The notes beneath the pieces are model-generated. The model was not told the origin of the DNA, did no database searches, and was given only the letters and a program-made list of their open reading frames with translations. From an uncultured Aquimarina sp. (GTDB lineage Bacteria > Bacteroidota > Bacteroidia > Flavobacteriales > Flavobacteriaceae), in the NCBI RefSeq assembly GCF_947496855.1, contig NZ_CANMED010000001.1, positions 1,116,001-1,180,000 on the forward strand: a stretch of DNA of 64,000 nt. The letters are read 5' to 3'. This document shows, in pieces, positions 54,955 to 64,000 of this stretch. A program made the translations under genes and the position numbers. The number at the start of each line of letters is the position of its first letter. Within the stretch, counting starts at the first letter, position 1.

Positions 54955-57147
54955 CTAAGTTTTTTTAAATTTTATTTTTGTATGAATAGGCTTTGCCGAT
55001 CCAAGTTTTATACTGCGTTGACTTGGTAAGGCATTGGATATCCAAATTCCATATTCCTCACACATCAAAGTCTTTTCTCCTTCAAAATTAGTTTGCATAA
55101 AATCCTTATCCGTTAACCTAAACTTAATCTCTTTAGTTTCTCCTATATTTAATTGAACTCTTTCAAATTTTTTTAGAGAATATTTAGGTAAATAACTTTC
55201 TCCGTTTATAGGAACCAAATACAATTGCACAACTTCTTCATAATTATAATTTCCAGTATTTTCAACATCTACAGATAGCTCAAACTGACCTCCTTGTTTG
55301 ATTTGATTAGTACTAGATTTCAAATTGTTAAATTCCACTGACGAATAAGACAATCCAAAACCAAAAGGATACATAGGTTCTTTAACCATATATTTATAGG
55401 TTCTTCCTTTCATCGAATATTCATCGAAAGGTGGTAATTGATCTACATTTTTGGGGAAAGTAATCGGTAAATGTCCTGATGGCGCTACATCACCAAAAAT
55501 AACATCGGCTACTGCGTTTCCTCCTTGCTCTCCAGGATACCACATTAAGACAATTGCATCAACAAAAGGCGCTATTTCGTCCAAAGAAACTGGACTTCCT
55601 GTTCCAATTACTAAAATCAATGGCCCCTTTTTCACTTGACTAATTTCCTTTATGTACGCTATTTGGCTCTGAGGTAATTGTAAATCTTTTCTATCTCCTT
55701 TGTGTTCTGATGCTATTGCATCTACTTCTTCTCCTTCTATTTCATTAGAGATCCCAGCTACCAGAATTGTTGCGTCAATATTTTTAGCTACTTGCGGTGC
55801 CCAATTAAGCGGATTTAGATTTTCCTGAAATGGTAATACTCCTTGTCTGTAATTTAGAGAGGTTCCTAAGGAAACCTTCTCCGTTATGCCCTCTAGAACT
55901 GTAACTAGATTAGAAGACATTCCATAATAATTAGCTATTAAAATATTACTTGATGATGCAAAAGCCCCTGTAACATATAGGGATTTAATATTTTTATCCA
56001 GTGGTAAAACATTTTTATCATTTTTTAGTAAAACAATAGACTGTTGTGCAACTTTTTTGGCAATATTCTTATGCTTCTCTGAGTTGATAACCTCAGCTGA
56101 TATTTCATTAAAAGAATTACTTTCTTCTCTATCAAAAAATCCCAACTTAAACCGTATTAGAAATAATTGTTTTAGTCGTTCATCAATTAACTGTTCGGTT
56201 ATATAGCCTTTTTTCAATGCATCGGGAAGTTTATTATATACCCATCCGCAATTTAGATTGACACCATTTTTTAACGCTAATGCAGCTGCTGCTTCTATTG
56301 TTTTTGTTTTTTTATGACCGTTAACAATATCTCCTAAAGCTCCACAATCTGAAACTATGTACCCTTTAAAATCCCATTCCTTTTTTAATAGTTCATTTAA
56401 TAAAAAAGAACTTGAACAGGATGGATCACCATAGACTGCATTATACGCTCCCATAACTCCCTGAACGTTTGCTTCTTTTACTAATGCTTCAAAAGCTGGG
56501 AGATATGTTTCATATAAATCTAATTTTGAAGGGTTTACATTAAATGTATGTCGTAATGCCTCGGGACCTGAATGCACAGCAAAATGTTTTGCACAAGCCG
56601 TAGATTTTAAATATTTTGTATCATCCCCTTGAAGGCCTTTTACAAAAGCTATGCCTATCATTGATGTTAAATACGGATCTTCTCCATATGTTTCCTGACC
56701 TCGCCCCCATCTTGGGTCTCTAAATATATTAATGTTTGGCGACCAATAAGTCAAACCACTATATAATCCCCTATTTCCTATTGATTTAGATATTCTAAAT
56801 TTAGCTCTTCCTTCATCCGATATTGCAGAGGCCATTTCCTTAATCAAATCTGGATTAAAAGTTGCTCCCATGCCTATTGCCTGAGGAAATATCGTAGCCT
56901 TTCCATTACGAGCAACTCCGTGTAAAGCTTCATTCCACCAATTATATTCTGGCACATCTAGTCTGGGAATTGCAGGTGAATTATTTATTAATTGTTTAAA
57001 TTTTTCTTCAAGAGTCATTTCCTTAATTAATAATTCAGCCCTTTTTTCAAATGAAATAGACTCATCAAACCATTTAAATTTGGCTTGACCAACAACATTT
57101 GAGCTTACAAATAATGATAGCAAAAAAATACCAAAAATATATTTCAT
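54955..57147 (-). CDS. Glycoside hydrolase family 3 (beta-glucosidase/xylosidase type)
   Basis: A 730-residue GH3 enzyme with a signal peptide (MKYIFGIFLLSLFVSSNVVG). The N-terminal domain has YNWWNEALHGVARNGKATIF and the nucleophile Asp in GYIVSDCGALGDI. A C-terminal GH3 domain and fibronectin-III-like domain follow (FGFGLSYSSVEF, VQLYLVP). The YNWWNEALHG motif resembles beta-xylosidases rather than agar enzymes. Its place in the L-AHG operon suggests it acts on a side sugar or hemicellulose of red algae, but its substrate is unknown. Confidence 0.9.
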   Translation of the reverse strand: MKYIFGIFLLSLFVSSNVVGQAKFKWFDESISFEKRAELLIKEMTLEEKFKQLINNSPAIPRLDVPEYNWWNEALHGVARNGKATIFPQAIGMGATFNPDLIKEMASAISDEGRAKFRISKSIGNRGLYSGLTYWSPNINIFRDPRWGRGQETYGEDPYLTSMIGIAFVKGLQGDDTKYLKSTACAKHFAVHSGPEALRHTFNVNPSKLDLYETYLPAFEALVKEANVQGVMGAYNAVYGDPSCSSSFLLNELLKKEWDFKGYIVSDCGALGDIVNGHKKTKTIEAAAALALKNGVNLNCGWVYNKLPDALKKGYITEQLIDERLKQLFLIRFKLGFFDREESNSFNEISAEVINSEKHKNIAKKVAQQSIVLLKNDKNVLPLDKNIKSLYVTGAFASSSNILIANYYGMSSNLVTVLEGITEKVSLGTSLNYRQGVLPFQENLNPLNWAPQVAKNIDATILVAGISNEIEGEEVDAIASEHKGDRKDLQLPQSQIAYIKEISQVKKGPLILVIGTGSPVSLDEIAPFVDAIVLMWYPGEQGGNAVADVIFGDVAPSGHLPITFPKNVDQLPPFDEYSMKGRTYKYMVKEPMYPFGFGLSYSSVEFNNLKSSTNQIKQGGQFELSVDVENTGNYNYEEVVQLYLVPINGESYLPKYSLKKFERVQLNIGETKEIKFRLTDKDFMQTNFEGEKTLMCEEYGIWISNALPSQRSIKLGSAKPIHTKIKFKKT

Positions 57148-57204
57148 AAGCAGCTCAATATAATATCCGAAAATTCATTTAACATATCTTAAAGAATAGT
57201 TTTT

Positions 57205-58656
57205 TCATGAACCATAATTCATATAAAAAGTCTTTTTCTCTAGGTATTGTTCAAAACCATATTTTCCATCTTCACCTCCGCTTCCAGAGAGCTTGTACCC
57301 ATTATGGAACCCTTGATGTTGCTCTCCATGTCCACGATTCACATAGATTTCTCCGAATTCTAATTCGTCATTACAACGCAAGATGGTAGCCATATCTTTA
57401 GTAAATATCATCGCAGCCAATCCATATTCACAATCATTAGCATATCCGATTACTTGATCAAAGTCTGCAAACTTAATTACAGGTAGTATTGGTCCAAATG
57501 ATTCTTCATGTACGATAGTCATATCTTGGGTTACATCCGTAAGTATGGTTGGTTGGAACCAATATCCTTTTTCGAATTCTGGTCCTTCAGGTCTTTTACC
57601 GCCACAAGCGATAGTAGCCCCTTCTTTTACACTTACGTTTACCAAATGCTCCATATTTTTAAGTTCAGAAGCATTTACTTTTGGCCCCATTGAAACTGTT
57701 CTATCTAAAGGGTTTCCTACTTTATAGGATTTAATTTTCTCTAGAAACTTAGACATAAACTTATCATAAATACCTTCGTGAACATACATTCTTTCATTAC
57801 AGGTACATACCTGACCACAATTATCAAAACGAGAATTAAAAGCTGCCTCGGCTGCTTGGTCTAAATCTGCATCTTTAAAAACTATCGCAGGAGCTTTCCC
57901 TCCTAGTTCTAATTGAACATGTGTTAGGTTCTTTGCTGCAGCTTTAAAGATTTGCTGCCCAGCCGGAGTACTTCCTGTCATTGTTACCATTTTGGTAATT
58001 GGATTTTCAACCAATGCATTTCCTAACACTCTTCCTGAACCTGTTACTACATTTAATAATCCTTTTGGCAACCCTACTTTTTCCGCAATAAAACCTAATT
58101 CTAAAGTTGCTAATGGCGTTTCTTGTGTTGGTTTTACAACTATTGCATTTCCTGCGACTAATGCCGGACCTATTTTTCTTCCTGCTAACGCTAAAGGAAA
58201 ATTCCAAGCCGTTATAGCTACTACAACTCCTCTAGGAATTTTATGTATATAAATATGTTCATTCTCATTATCAGAAGGCATTATATCTCCTTCTATATGT
58301 CGTGCCCAATCACAAGCGTATTCAATAAACGTAGCCGTTACCTCTACTTCGATTTCTGCTAAAGAGATGATTTTACCTTGCTCTCTAGTCAATAATTCTG
58401 CTAAATATGGTTTATTAGCTCTAATTTCTTCTGCAAATTTACGCATCAATTCTGCCCGTTTCCTAGCTGGAACTTTTCTCCATTCTTTTTGTGCTTTTTC
58501 TGCAGCTTCGAGTGCAATTGCTGCATCCTCTTCTACACCCATTTGAACAGTCCCAACAACACTTTCATCTATCGGACTAGTAATGTCAGCTGTTTTTCCA
58601 GAAGTTGCGTTGATCCATTCTCCATTAATAAATAGTTGATATTTTTTGGTGTTCAT
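57205..58656 (-). CDS. Aldehyde dehydrogenase, probable 3,6-anhydro-L-galactose dehydrogenase
   Basis: A 483-residue ALDH-superfamily enzyme with N152 (TAWNFP), the general base E250 (QLELGGKAP) and the nucleophile C284 (CGQVCTCNERM). It is close to lactaldehyde/succinate-semialdehyde dehydrogenases in type. In the L-AHG pathway an NAD(P)-dependent ALDH oxidises L-AHG to 3,6-anhydro-L-galactonate, which the cycloisomerase gene two positions downstream would use. The specific substrate is inferred from the operon. Confidence 0.87.
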   Translation of the reverse strand: MNTKKYQLFINGEWINATSGKTADITSPIDESVVGTVQMGVEEDAAIALEAAEKAQKEWRKVPARKRAELMRKFAEEIRANKPYLAELLTREQGKIISLAEIEVEVTATFIEYACDWARHIEGDIMPSDNENEHIYIHKIPRGVVVAITAWNFPLALAGRKIGPALVAGNAIVVKPTQETPLATLELGFIAEKVGLPKGLLNVVTGSGRVLGNALVENPITKMVTMTGSTPAGQQIFKAAAKNLTHVQLELGGKAPAIVFKDADLDQAAEAAFNSRFDNCGQVCTCNERMYVHEGIYDKFMSKFLEKIKSYKVGNPLDRTVSMGPKVNASELKNMEHLVNVSVKEGATIACGGKRPEGPEFEKGYWFQPTILTDVTQDMTIVHEESFGPILPVIKFADFDQVIGYANDCEYGLAAMIFTKDMATILRCNDELEFGEIYVNRGHGEQHQGFHNGYKLSGSGGEDGKYGFEQYLEKKTFYMNYGS

Positions 58657-58688
58657 ATTCTTTCTTTTTTCTGATATTGTTATTCTAA

Positions 58689-59459
58689 TTATCTACCCAT
58701 CCATCCGCCATCAACGACCATAATGGAACCACTCATATAATTTGCAGCTTCGGAAGCCAGAAACACTACGGGACCTGCAAAATCTTCTGGTGCTCCCCAC
58801 CTATTAGAAGGGATTCTTCCTAAAATTGATGCTGAGCGTTCTGGATCATTTCTAAGTGCCTCCGTATTATCTGTAGCGATATATCCGGGAGCAATTGCGT
58901 TTACATTTACTCCTTTTGATGCCCATTCATTAGCAAATGCCATAGTCATTTGTCCAATAGCACCTTTACTTGCAGCATATCCTGGAACTGTTATTCCTCC
59001 TTGGAATGTTAAAAGAGAGGCGGTGAAAATCACTTTCCCTTGGTCTCTTTCAATCATTCTTTTTCCGATTTCTCTGGTTAGGATAAACTGAGCATTTTGG
59101 TTTACCTCAATTACTTTATCCCAATATTCGTCAGAATGTTCAGCAGCAGGAGCTCTTAAAATTGTACCTGCATTATTAACCAGAATATCGATTACAGGAA
59201 AATCTAACTTTACTTGTTTAATAAATTCATACAGTGATTTTCTATCTGAGAAATCACATTGATATCCTTTAAACCCCTTCCCTATTTTCTTTACTTCTTG
59301 CTGTACGTCACTTCCTTCTTTTTCTAAACTTGCAGATACCCCAATGATATTAGCTCCAGCCTCTGCTAAACCAATAGCCATAGCTTTCCCTATACCTCGT
59401 TTACACCCTGTTACCAAAGCTGTTTTTCCTTCTAAACTGAATTTATCTAAAATGCTCAT
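58689..59459 (-). CDS. KduD-like SDR, probable 2,5-diketo-3-deoxygluconate reductase
   Basis: A 256-residue short-chain dehydrogenase with TGCKRGIG (18-25), NNAG, and the catalytic Ser and YAASK motif. It resembles 2-dehydro-3-deoxy-D-gluconate 5-dehydrogenase (KduD). In the L-AHG route proposed for marine flavobacteria, this step converts 2,5-diketo-3-deoxy-L-galactonate (DDG) to 2-keto-3-deoxy-D-gluconate. It sits between the ALDH and zinc-dehydrogenase genes with gaps of 17-32 bp. Confidence 0.87.
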   Translation of the reverse strand: MSILDKFSLEGKTALVTGCKRGIGKAMAIGLAEAGANIIGVSASLEKEGSDVQQEVKKIGKGFKGYQCDFSDRKSLYEFIKQVKLDFPVIDILVNNAGTILRAPAAEHSDEYWDKVIEVNQNAQFILTREIGKRMIERDQGKVIFTASLLTFQGGITVPGYAASKGAIGQMTMAFANEWASKGVNVNAIAPGYIATDNTEALRNDPERSASILGRIPSNRWGAPEDFAGPVVFLASEAANYMSGSIMVVDGGWMGR

Positions 59460-59476
59460 TATTATACGTTGTTAGT

Positions 59477-60493
59477 TTATTGCTGACAATCCATCAGTAC
59501 TTTAAGTCCGTCAGGATTTTTATCAATATTTTCAAATACTTGCTGAATATTAGTTAAGGGTTGAACATCTGTAATGAGATCTTCAAAAGGAAGTTGATTA
59601 TTGGTAATCAATTGAATTGATTTTTCATAATCTTCTTTTTCGTATACTCTTGCTCCTATTAATTTTAACTCTTTCCAAAAAAACTTAAATAGATTTACTG
59701 GTTTAGGTTCTCCGTGAATAGCGACCATCACTATTCTTCCTCTTATACCTGCCACTTCTGTCATTATATCCAATGCTGGTTGTACCCCTGCTACTTCAAA
59801 AACAACATCTGCTAATCGTTCTTCTGTTTTATTCTTAACATATTGTACTAAATCAGAATCTAAAGGACTTACTGTATCAAAACCTAATTCTTTTGCTTTA
59901 TTAATACGCACAGGATTCACTTCTGAAATAATTACGTTGGCTCCTATGTCTTTTGCCACTATAGCTACCAACAATCCAATAGGTCCCCCACCTAAAACAA
60001 CCACCGTCTCTCCGGGTTTTAATTCACTAAGCCTTACATCGTGCACTGCTACTGATAATGGCTCTATAAGTGCAGCTAATTTTAAATCTGTTTCTGCCTT
60101 TAGCTTATGCAGTGTAAAAGAAGGTACGTTCCAATATTGCTGCATAGAACCAGGGCTATCAATTCCTATAAATTTAAGATTCTCACATATGTGATTAAAC
60201 TCTTTATCGGAAGGTTTTATACCTCGATCATCTAAAGGTCTCACAACCACTTTATCTCCTATTTCATATCCGGTTACTCCTTCCCCAAATGCATCAACCT
60301 CACCGGACATTTCGTGGCCTATAGTTTCAGGAATATTAACCCTTTTATCCATCATTCCGTGATAGATATGTACATCGGTTCCACATACACCAGAATAAGC
60401 TACTTTAATACGTACTTCTCCTTCTTTTGGTATGGCTATTTCTTTATTTACTACGCTAAAGGTTTTATTACCTTCGTATATTGTTGCTCTCAA
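59477..60493 (-). CDS. Zinc-dependent alcohol dehydrogenase, probable 2-keto-3-deoxy-L-galactonate 5-dehydrogenase
   Basis: A 338-residue MDR dehydrogenase. The catalytic zinc ligands are C37 (GVCGTD) and H59/E60 (GHEMSGEV), and the NAD motif is VVLGGGPIGLLVAIV near 165. Only one Cys of the structural zinc lobe remains (HICENLKF), so the structural zinc is probably absent. In the L-AHG route a dehydrogenase oxidises 2-keto-3-deoxy-L-galactonate at C5 before the KduD-like step. Assignment rests on context. Confidence 0.87.
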   Translation of the reverse strand: MRATIYEGNKTFSVVNKEIAIPKEGEVRIKVAYSGVCGTDVHIYHGMMDKRVNIPETIGHEMSGEVDAFGEGVTGYEIGDKVVVRPLDDRGIKPSDKEFNHICENLKFIGIDSPGSMQQYWNVPSFTLHKLKAETDLKLAALIEPLSVAVHDVRLSELKPGETVVVLGGGPIGLLVAIVAKDIGANVIISEVNPVRINKAKELGFDTVSPLDSDLVQYVKNKTEERLADVVFEVAGVQPALDIMTEVAGIRGRIVMVAIHGEPKPVNLFKFFWKELKLIGARVYEKEDYEKSIQLITNNQLPFEDLITDVQPLTNIQQVFENIDKNPDGLKVLMDCQQ

Positions 60494-60508
60494 TATTACT
60501 TCTTTTTA

Positions 60509-61792
60509 TTAATTATCTTTTTGCTTGTTTTTTTCTTTCTTGCCATCAGGCGTCTTGGCTCCTTGGGCTACATGAGATGTTTTGCGATAAGAATCAAATC
60601 GCATAATACTTTGGTAATTCCAACTATTGTAAACGTGTGATAATCCCCAATCAAAAATTGCTGTTGGATTTTCTCTAGTAGCTTCAATAGTTCTATTTAA
60701 ACCAATTGCATGCGGCATATTAGCTCCTTTGACAGCCCCACGAATCTCAAAGTTAATTCCGTCGGGTGACCATTGGAAAGTATTTCTTTCAGGACCATCT
60801 GTGGTTATTAAAGAAGCAATACCTTCATCAACAGGCCATACACAAATTTCATGTCCAGAATTAGAAATCGGATTATACTTAGACTTTATATATGGACCTT
60901 TTGGATTATCTGCTACTGCTACACCGTGACGAATCTGACGTCCTCCATACATTATTTCTTCTCCCATTTGTTCCCCTTTGTAGTATAGATAGAACTTTCC
61001 GTTATAAGGAAGAATGCAAGGATCATGTACTTTATGAGAATCGAAATCTCCTTTTTTTTCTACATTGAAACGATTTTGTTCTTCTCCTTTCCAAATTCCA
61101 TTCTCAGCAGGTTTTAGGATAGGCTCATTACTCTTCTCCCAAGGGCCAAAGGGTGAATTGGACCAAGCCAAACCAACTTCGTTTTTAGTACGCACATCAT
61201 ATGGAGATTTGATAGTTTGATAGCATAAATAATAGAATCCATCCCATTCCATTACTTCTACAGTAAATATAGAACGGTCGTCATATGTTCCTTTTTCACC
61301 TAATGGTACCGCTACTTCTTTATCTTCTTTCCAAGTCCAACCATCTTCTGAGGTAGCGTGCCATACCGTACAACGATCCCAAGGAAATACTTTATCATTT
61401 TCTATATCTCCTCCGAAACCATCTGTTTTTCCAATACTCTTAGAATACCAAACATGGTATAATCCATCGACCTTGATTACTGCAGATGGATCACGACGAA
61501 CCACACCTTCCTCATAAGCTAAATCTCCTTTTAATGGCTTCATTTGATTAAATACACGGTACCAATCATTTTCTACATATTTCCATTGTAGTGCTCTTTT
61601 AGAAGCTGTACTTAAATATTCTTTATTAGTAATTCCAAAACGATCTAATTTTTCTGGAGAGACGTCTAAAATTGATTCGCTAGGTTTTTCATTGTCTATC
61701 TTGGTCTTCATTTCATCAGATACATGCTTATTACAAGCTGTTATTATAAAGATTACTAATAAATGAAATACAATTTTATAATTTAGGTTCAT
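60509..61792 (-). CDS. GH117 alpha-1,3-(3,6-anhydro-L-galactosidase) lipoprotein
   Basis: A 427-residue lipoprotein (lipobox Cys20 in FIITACNKH) with the five-bladed propeller of GH117. Candidate catalytic and metal-site residues are D101 (VVRRDPSAVI), D257 (HKVHDPCILPY) and H314/E315 (NSGHEICVWP), matching the conserved positions of the Zobellia AhgA type as I recall them. The enzyme removes 3,6-anhydro-L-galactose from the non-reducing end of neoagaro-oligosaccharides. It lies between the zinc dehydrogenase gene and the GH2 gene. Confidence 0.9.
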   Translation of the reverse strand: MNLNYKIVFHLLVIFIITACNKHVSDEMKTKIDNEKPSESILDVSPEKLDRFGITNKEYLSTASKRALQWKYVENDWYRVFNQMKPLKGDLAYEEGVVRRDPSAVIKVDGLYHVWYSKSIGKTDGFGGDIENDKVFPWDRCTVWHATSEDGWTWKEDKEVAVPLGEKGTYDDRSIFTVEVMEWDGFYYLCYQTIKSPYDVRTKNEVGLAWSNSPFGPWEKSNEPILKPAENGIWKGEEQNRFNVEKKGDFDSHKVHDPCILPYNGKFYLYYKGEQMGEEIMYGGRQIRHGVAVADNPKGPYIKSKYNPISNSGHEICVWPVDEGIASLITTDGPERNTFQWSPDGINFEIRGAVKGANMPHAIGLNRTIEATRENPTAIFDWGLSHVYNSWNYQSIMRFDSYRKTSHVAQGAKTPDGKKEKNKQKDN

Positions 61793-61830
61793 ATGGTATA
61801 TTGTAATTAAGAATTTATTTATAGTACAAA

Positions 61831-64000
61831 CTATTTAATATTAATTTTCAACTCATTACTAATCAAACCTTTTGCCGCAGCTTTTACAGTAACTTTGCTT
61901 TTCGTTTTTTTAGATTGAATAAGTAATAAACATCTTCCTTTATCAGTTTTGATTGTGTTAGATTTATAATCCTGTACATTAAATGGTGATCCATTATCTA
62001 CCCCTAGTACCGTTACATTTCCATCAACTGAAAAAGTAATTGTATCCTCAATATTTTTTATTGGATTCCCATTAATATCTTCTAATTGAGCAATTACATG
62101 AGCAACACTAATTCCATCAGCATTCATGACTTCTTTATCCGTAATTAGTTTTATTTTATTTCTTTTACCGGTTGTTTTCAATATTTTAATTTCTCCAACT
62201 TTCCCATCTTTCTTGCCTGTTATTTTCAGTTCTCCTTTTTGAAAAGGAAGAATCCATTTGTAAATTCTATCTTCAAAATCCTTTAGTTTTTTAACACCTA
62301 TACTTTTCTCATTCAAGCATAATTCGACCTCGTCATAATTAGAATATATCTCTACTACTATTTTTTCATTTTCTTTATAATTCCAATGCTCATTCACATC
62401 GTGCCATACCCAAAGCGCTTTTTTCCAAGCTCCTTTTTTCCTTTCTACAGGAGATCCTGTATTGTCTTCTTCTTTAAAAATAGACTTATCTAATTTTTGT
62501 GTCGCTACATATATATGAGGTTGTCCGCTCCAAAGGGTTTTCATCATATGAAAAGATGGTTTTTCAAATCCTGCAACATCTAACATCCCACTTGGTGTAG
62601 CTTTTCTAGGCCATTGCTCATGGGATTCTCCCATATAATCAATACCTGTCCAAAGAAACGCTCCGGAAATAAACGGACGTTCCTGAACGGCCTTCCATTC
62701 GTGCCATTGCACTAGATTCTCTGTTCCCATAATCGGCTTATCCGGGTAATTTTCATGACCATAATCATATAACACTCTTCTGTAACTATATCCTACAACA
62801 TCCAATACATCAGCAAACCCTGAAAGGTGACTTGCAGAAGGTAAAATACAATTAGCAGTTACATATCTTGTCGTATCTAATTCTCTAGTCCAAGCTGCTA
62901 ACATTTTAGCCGTTTTTCCTATATCATATTTCCCTTCTGGTAGTGTCGCTAATTTTTCTTTGATCTGATCAACACTATGCGGTGGTTTCTCCCAAAAATA
63001 GTTTCCGCTCCAATTCATATTATTAAAAAAACCTGTTGCGTCAGCATTTCTGGGATATGTCCATTCAATTTCATTCCCAATACTCCATTGAAAAATTGAG
63101 GGGTGATTTCTATGTGCTAATATGGTATTTTTGAGGTCTTTTTCTGCCCATTCTTGAAAATACTCGGTATACCCTCTAGAAATGGAATCCACAATCTGTT
63201 CATTTTGATTTAATCGTTTGTCTTTAGGATTATCCCACTCGTCAAAGAACTCATCTTGTACTAAAAATCCCATTTCATCGCACAGGTCTAAAAATTCATC
63301 TGACCCGGGATTGTGAGATATTCTAATAGCATTACAGCCAGCATCTTTTAATTTCATTAACCTTCTTCTCCAAACATCTTTTGGGACAGCTGAGCCTACA
63401 ATACCTCCGTCGTGATGAAGACATACGCCTTTAATTGGTATATTTATATCATTTAGAAAGAAGCCTTTGTTAGTATCGAACTTTATCTTTCTTACTCCAA
63501 ATTTTACAGTATTTTTATCGATAATCTCTTCTCCCTGCAATAGCGTAATTTCCGCTTCATATCTTCTTGGTGATTTAATACCCCATAAATATGGTTTAGA
63601 TATACTCAATTTATTCTCTACATCAGTGTCTTTCTTAGACGCGATATTTAATGGCTCTATGACTTTAGCTACGATTTTCCCAGTATCATCAAAGATTTTA
63701 ATTTGAAGATTAAATTTTTGATCTTCAGCATGTTTATTTTTAATAGTAGATTTTATATTTACTATAGCTTCCTCATCACTGATTTGTGGTGTAGTAACAA
63801 AAACTCCCCAAATAGGAATATGTAAATTATTTTTACGAACTAATCTTACATTCCTATAAATTCCAGATCCGGAATACCATCTACTGTCTACATACTTACT
63901 ACGATCAACATCAACTTTTATAATATTCTTGCCGTTTTCTCTATTCAAGTAATCAGAAATATCAAAATAAAAAGGAGAATATCCATAAGGATGGAAACCT
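61831..64000 (-). CDS. GH2 family beta-galactosidase-like hydrolase (5' end outside the window)
   Basis: At least 722 residues of a GH2 enzyme; the frame is open to the window edge and the sequence there ([19 protein letters not shown]) is the usual GH2 sugar-binding start, so the N-terminus lies beyond 64000. The acid/base Glu is in [10 protein letters not shown] and the nucleophile Glu in [12 protein letters not shown]. Immunoglobulin-like domains follow to the C-terminus ([20 protein letters not shown]). In this operon it would cleave galactose from agar or porphyran oligosaccharides after GH117 action. Confidence 0.9.
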   Translation of the reverse strand, partial: GFHPYGYSPFYFDISDYLNRENGKNIIKVDVDRSKYVDSRWYSGSGIYRNVRLVRKNNLHIPIWGVFVTTPQISDEEAIVNIKSTIKNKHAEDQKFNLQIKIFDDTGKIVAKVIEPLNIASKKDTDVENKLSISKPYLWGIKSPRRYEAEITLLQGEEIIDKNTVKFGVRKIKFDTNKGFFLNDINIPIKGVCLHHDGGIVGSAVPKDVWRRRLMKLKDAGCNAIRISHNPGSDEFLDLCDEMGFLVQDEFFDEWDNPKDKRLNQNEQIVDSISRGYTEYFQEWAEKDLKNTILAHRNHPSIFQWSIGNEIEWTYPRNADATGFFNNMNWSGNYFWEKPPHSVDQIKEKLATLPEGKYDIGKTAKMLAAWTRELDTTRYVTANCILPSASHLSGFADVLDVVGYSYRRVLYDYGHENYPDKPIMGTENLVQWHEWKAVQERPFISGAFLWTGIDYMGESHEQWPRKATPSGMLDVAGFEKPSFHMMKTLWSGQPHIYVATQKLDKSIFKEEDNTGSPVERKKGAWKKALWVWHDVNEHWNYKENEKIVVEIYSNYDEVELCLNEKSIGVKKLKDFEDRIYKWILPFQKGELKITGKKDGKVGEIKILKTTGKRNKIKLITDKEVMNADGISVAHVIAQLEDINGNPIKNIEDTITFSVDGNVTVLGVDNGSPFNVQDYKSNTIKTDKGRCLLLIQSKKTKSKVTVKAAAKGLISNELKINIK

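Overview
The window is AT-rich, gene-dense DNA from a marine member of the Flavobacteriaceae. Supporting signs are a type IX secretion C-terminal domain, many SPII lipoproteins, absence of clear Shine-Dalgarno sites, a flexirubin-type pigment cluster whose tyrosine ammonia-lyase closely resembles the Flavobacterium johnsoniae enzyme as I recall it, and an agar-sugar catabolic operon. An Aquimarina- or Zobellia-like organism would fit, but the genus is inference.

Layout. (1) 0-4 kb: housekeeping and hypothetical genes (AI-2E family transporter, GrpB-like protein, THUMP-like methyltransferase, secreted protein, YtxH protein). (2) 4.3-8.0 kb: an apparent four-gene operon of a small protein with a C-terminal PCPPFCD tail, a multi-TM protein, a histidine kinase and a LuxR-type response regulator. 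Next to it is a lipoprotein ending in a similar tail. Two REP-like palindromes lie between them, and a 21-bp minisatellite follows at 8.18-8.50 kb. (3) 8.5-42.7 kb: a large cluster for a flexirubin-type pigment, an aryl polyene esterified to a dialkylresorcinol. It holds the tyrosine ammonia-lyase, aryl-activating ligase, two ACPs, three ketosynthases with intact catalytic residues plus two KS-like proteins without them, a ketoreductase, two hotdog dehydratase-like proteins, a thioesterase, DarA/DarB-like resorcinol enzymes, acyltransferases, an ABC exporter, LolA- and MMPL-type envelope proteins, and a divergent halogenase-like flavoenzyme. A REP-flanked RAYT transposase and a T9SS-exported repeat protein sit inside the cluster. 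(4) 42.8-48.4 kb: two paralogous secreted proteins of unknown function, the remnant of a possible third, and one unrelated secreted protein. (5) 48.7-49.0 kb: tRNA-Ser(GCT), tRNA-Pro(TGG) and tRNA-Arg(TCT) with a terminator. A lipoprotein gene with an in-frame stop follows. (6) 50.0-64.0 kb: an operon for red-algal galactan sugars, with GH2, GH117, GH3, sugar transporters, a mutarotase and four enzymes that fit the oxidative 3,6-anhydro-L-galactose (L-AHG) pathway.

How the genes work together. In region 3, tyrosine would be deaminated to 4-coumarate, activated and loaded on an ACP, then extended and dehydrated to an aryl polyene. DarB/DarA would make the resorcinol, an acyltransferase would join the two, and the envelope proteins would move the lipid-like pigment to the outer membrane. 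In region 6, GH117 and GH2 would release L-AHG and galactose from agar oligosaccharides. The aldehyde dehydrogenase, cycloisomerase, zinc dehydrogenase and KduD-like reductase would convert L-AHG to 2-keto-3-deoxygluconate. The KDG kinase and aldolase needed afterwards are not in the window. The GH2 gene runs off the right edge.
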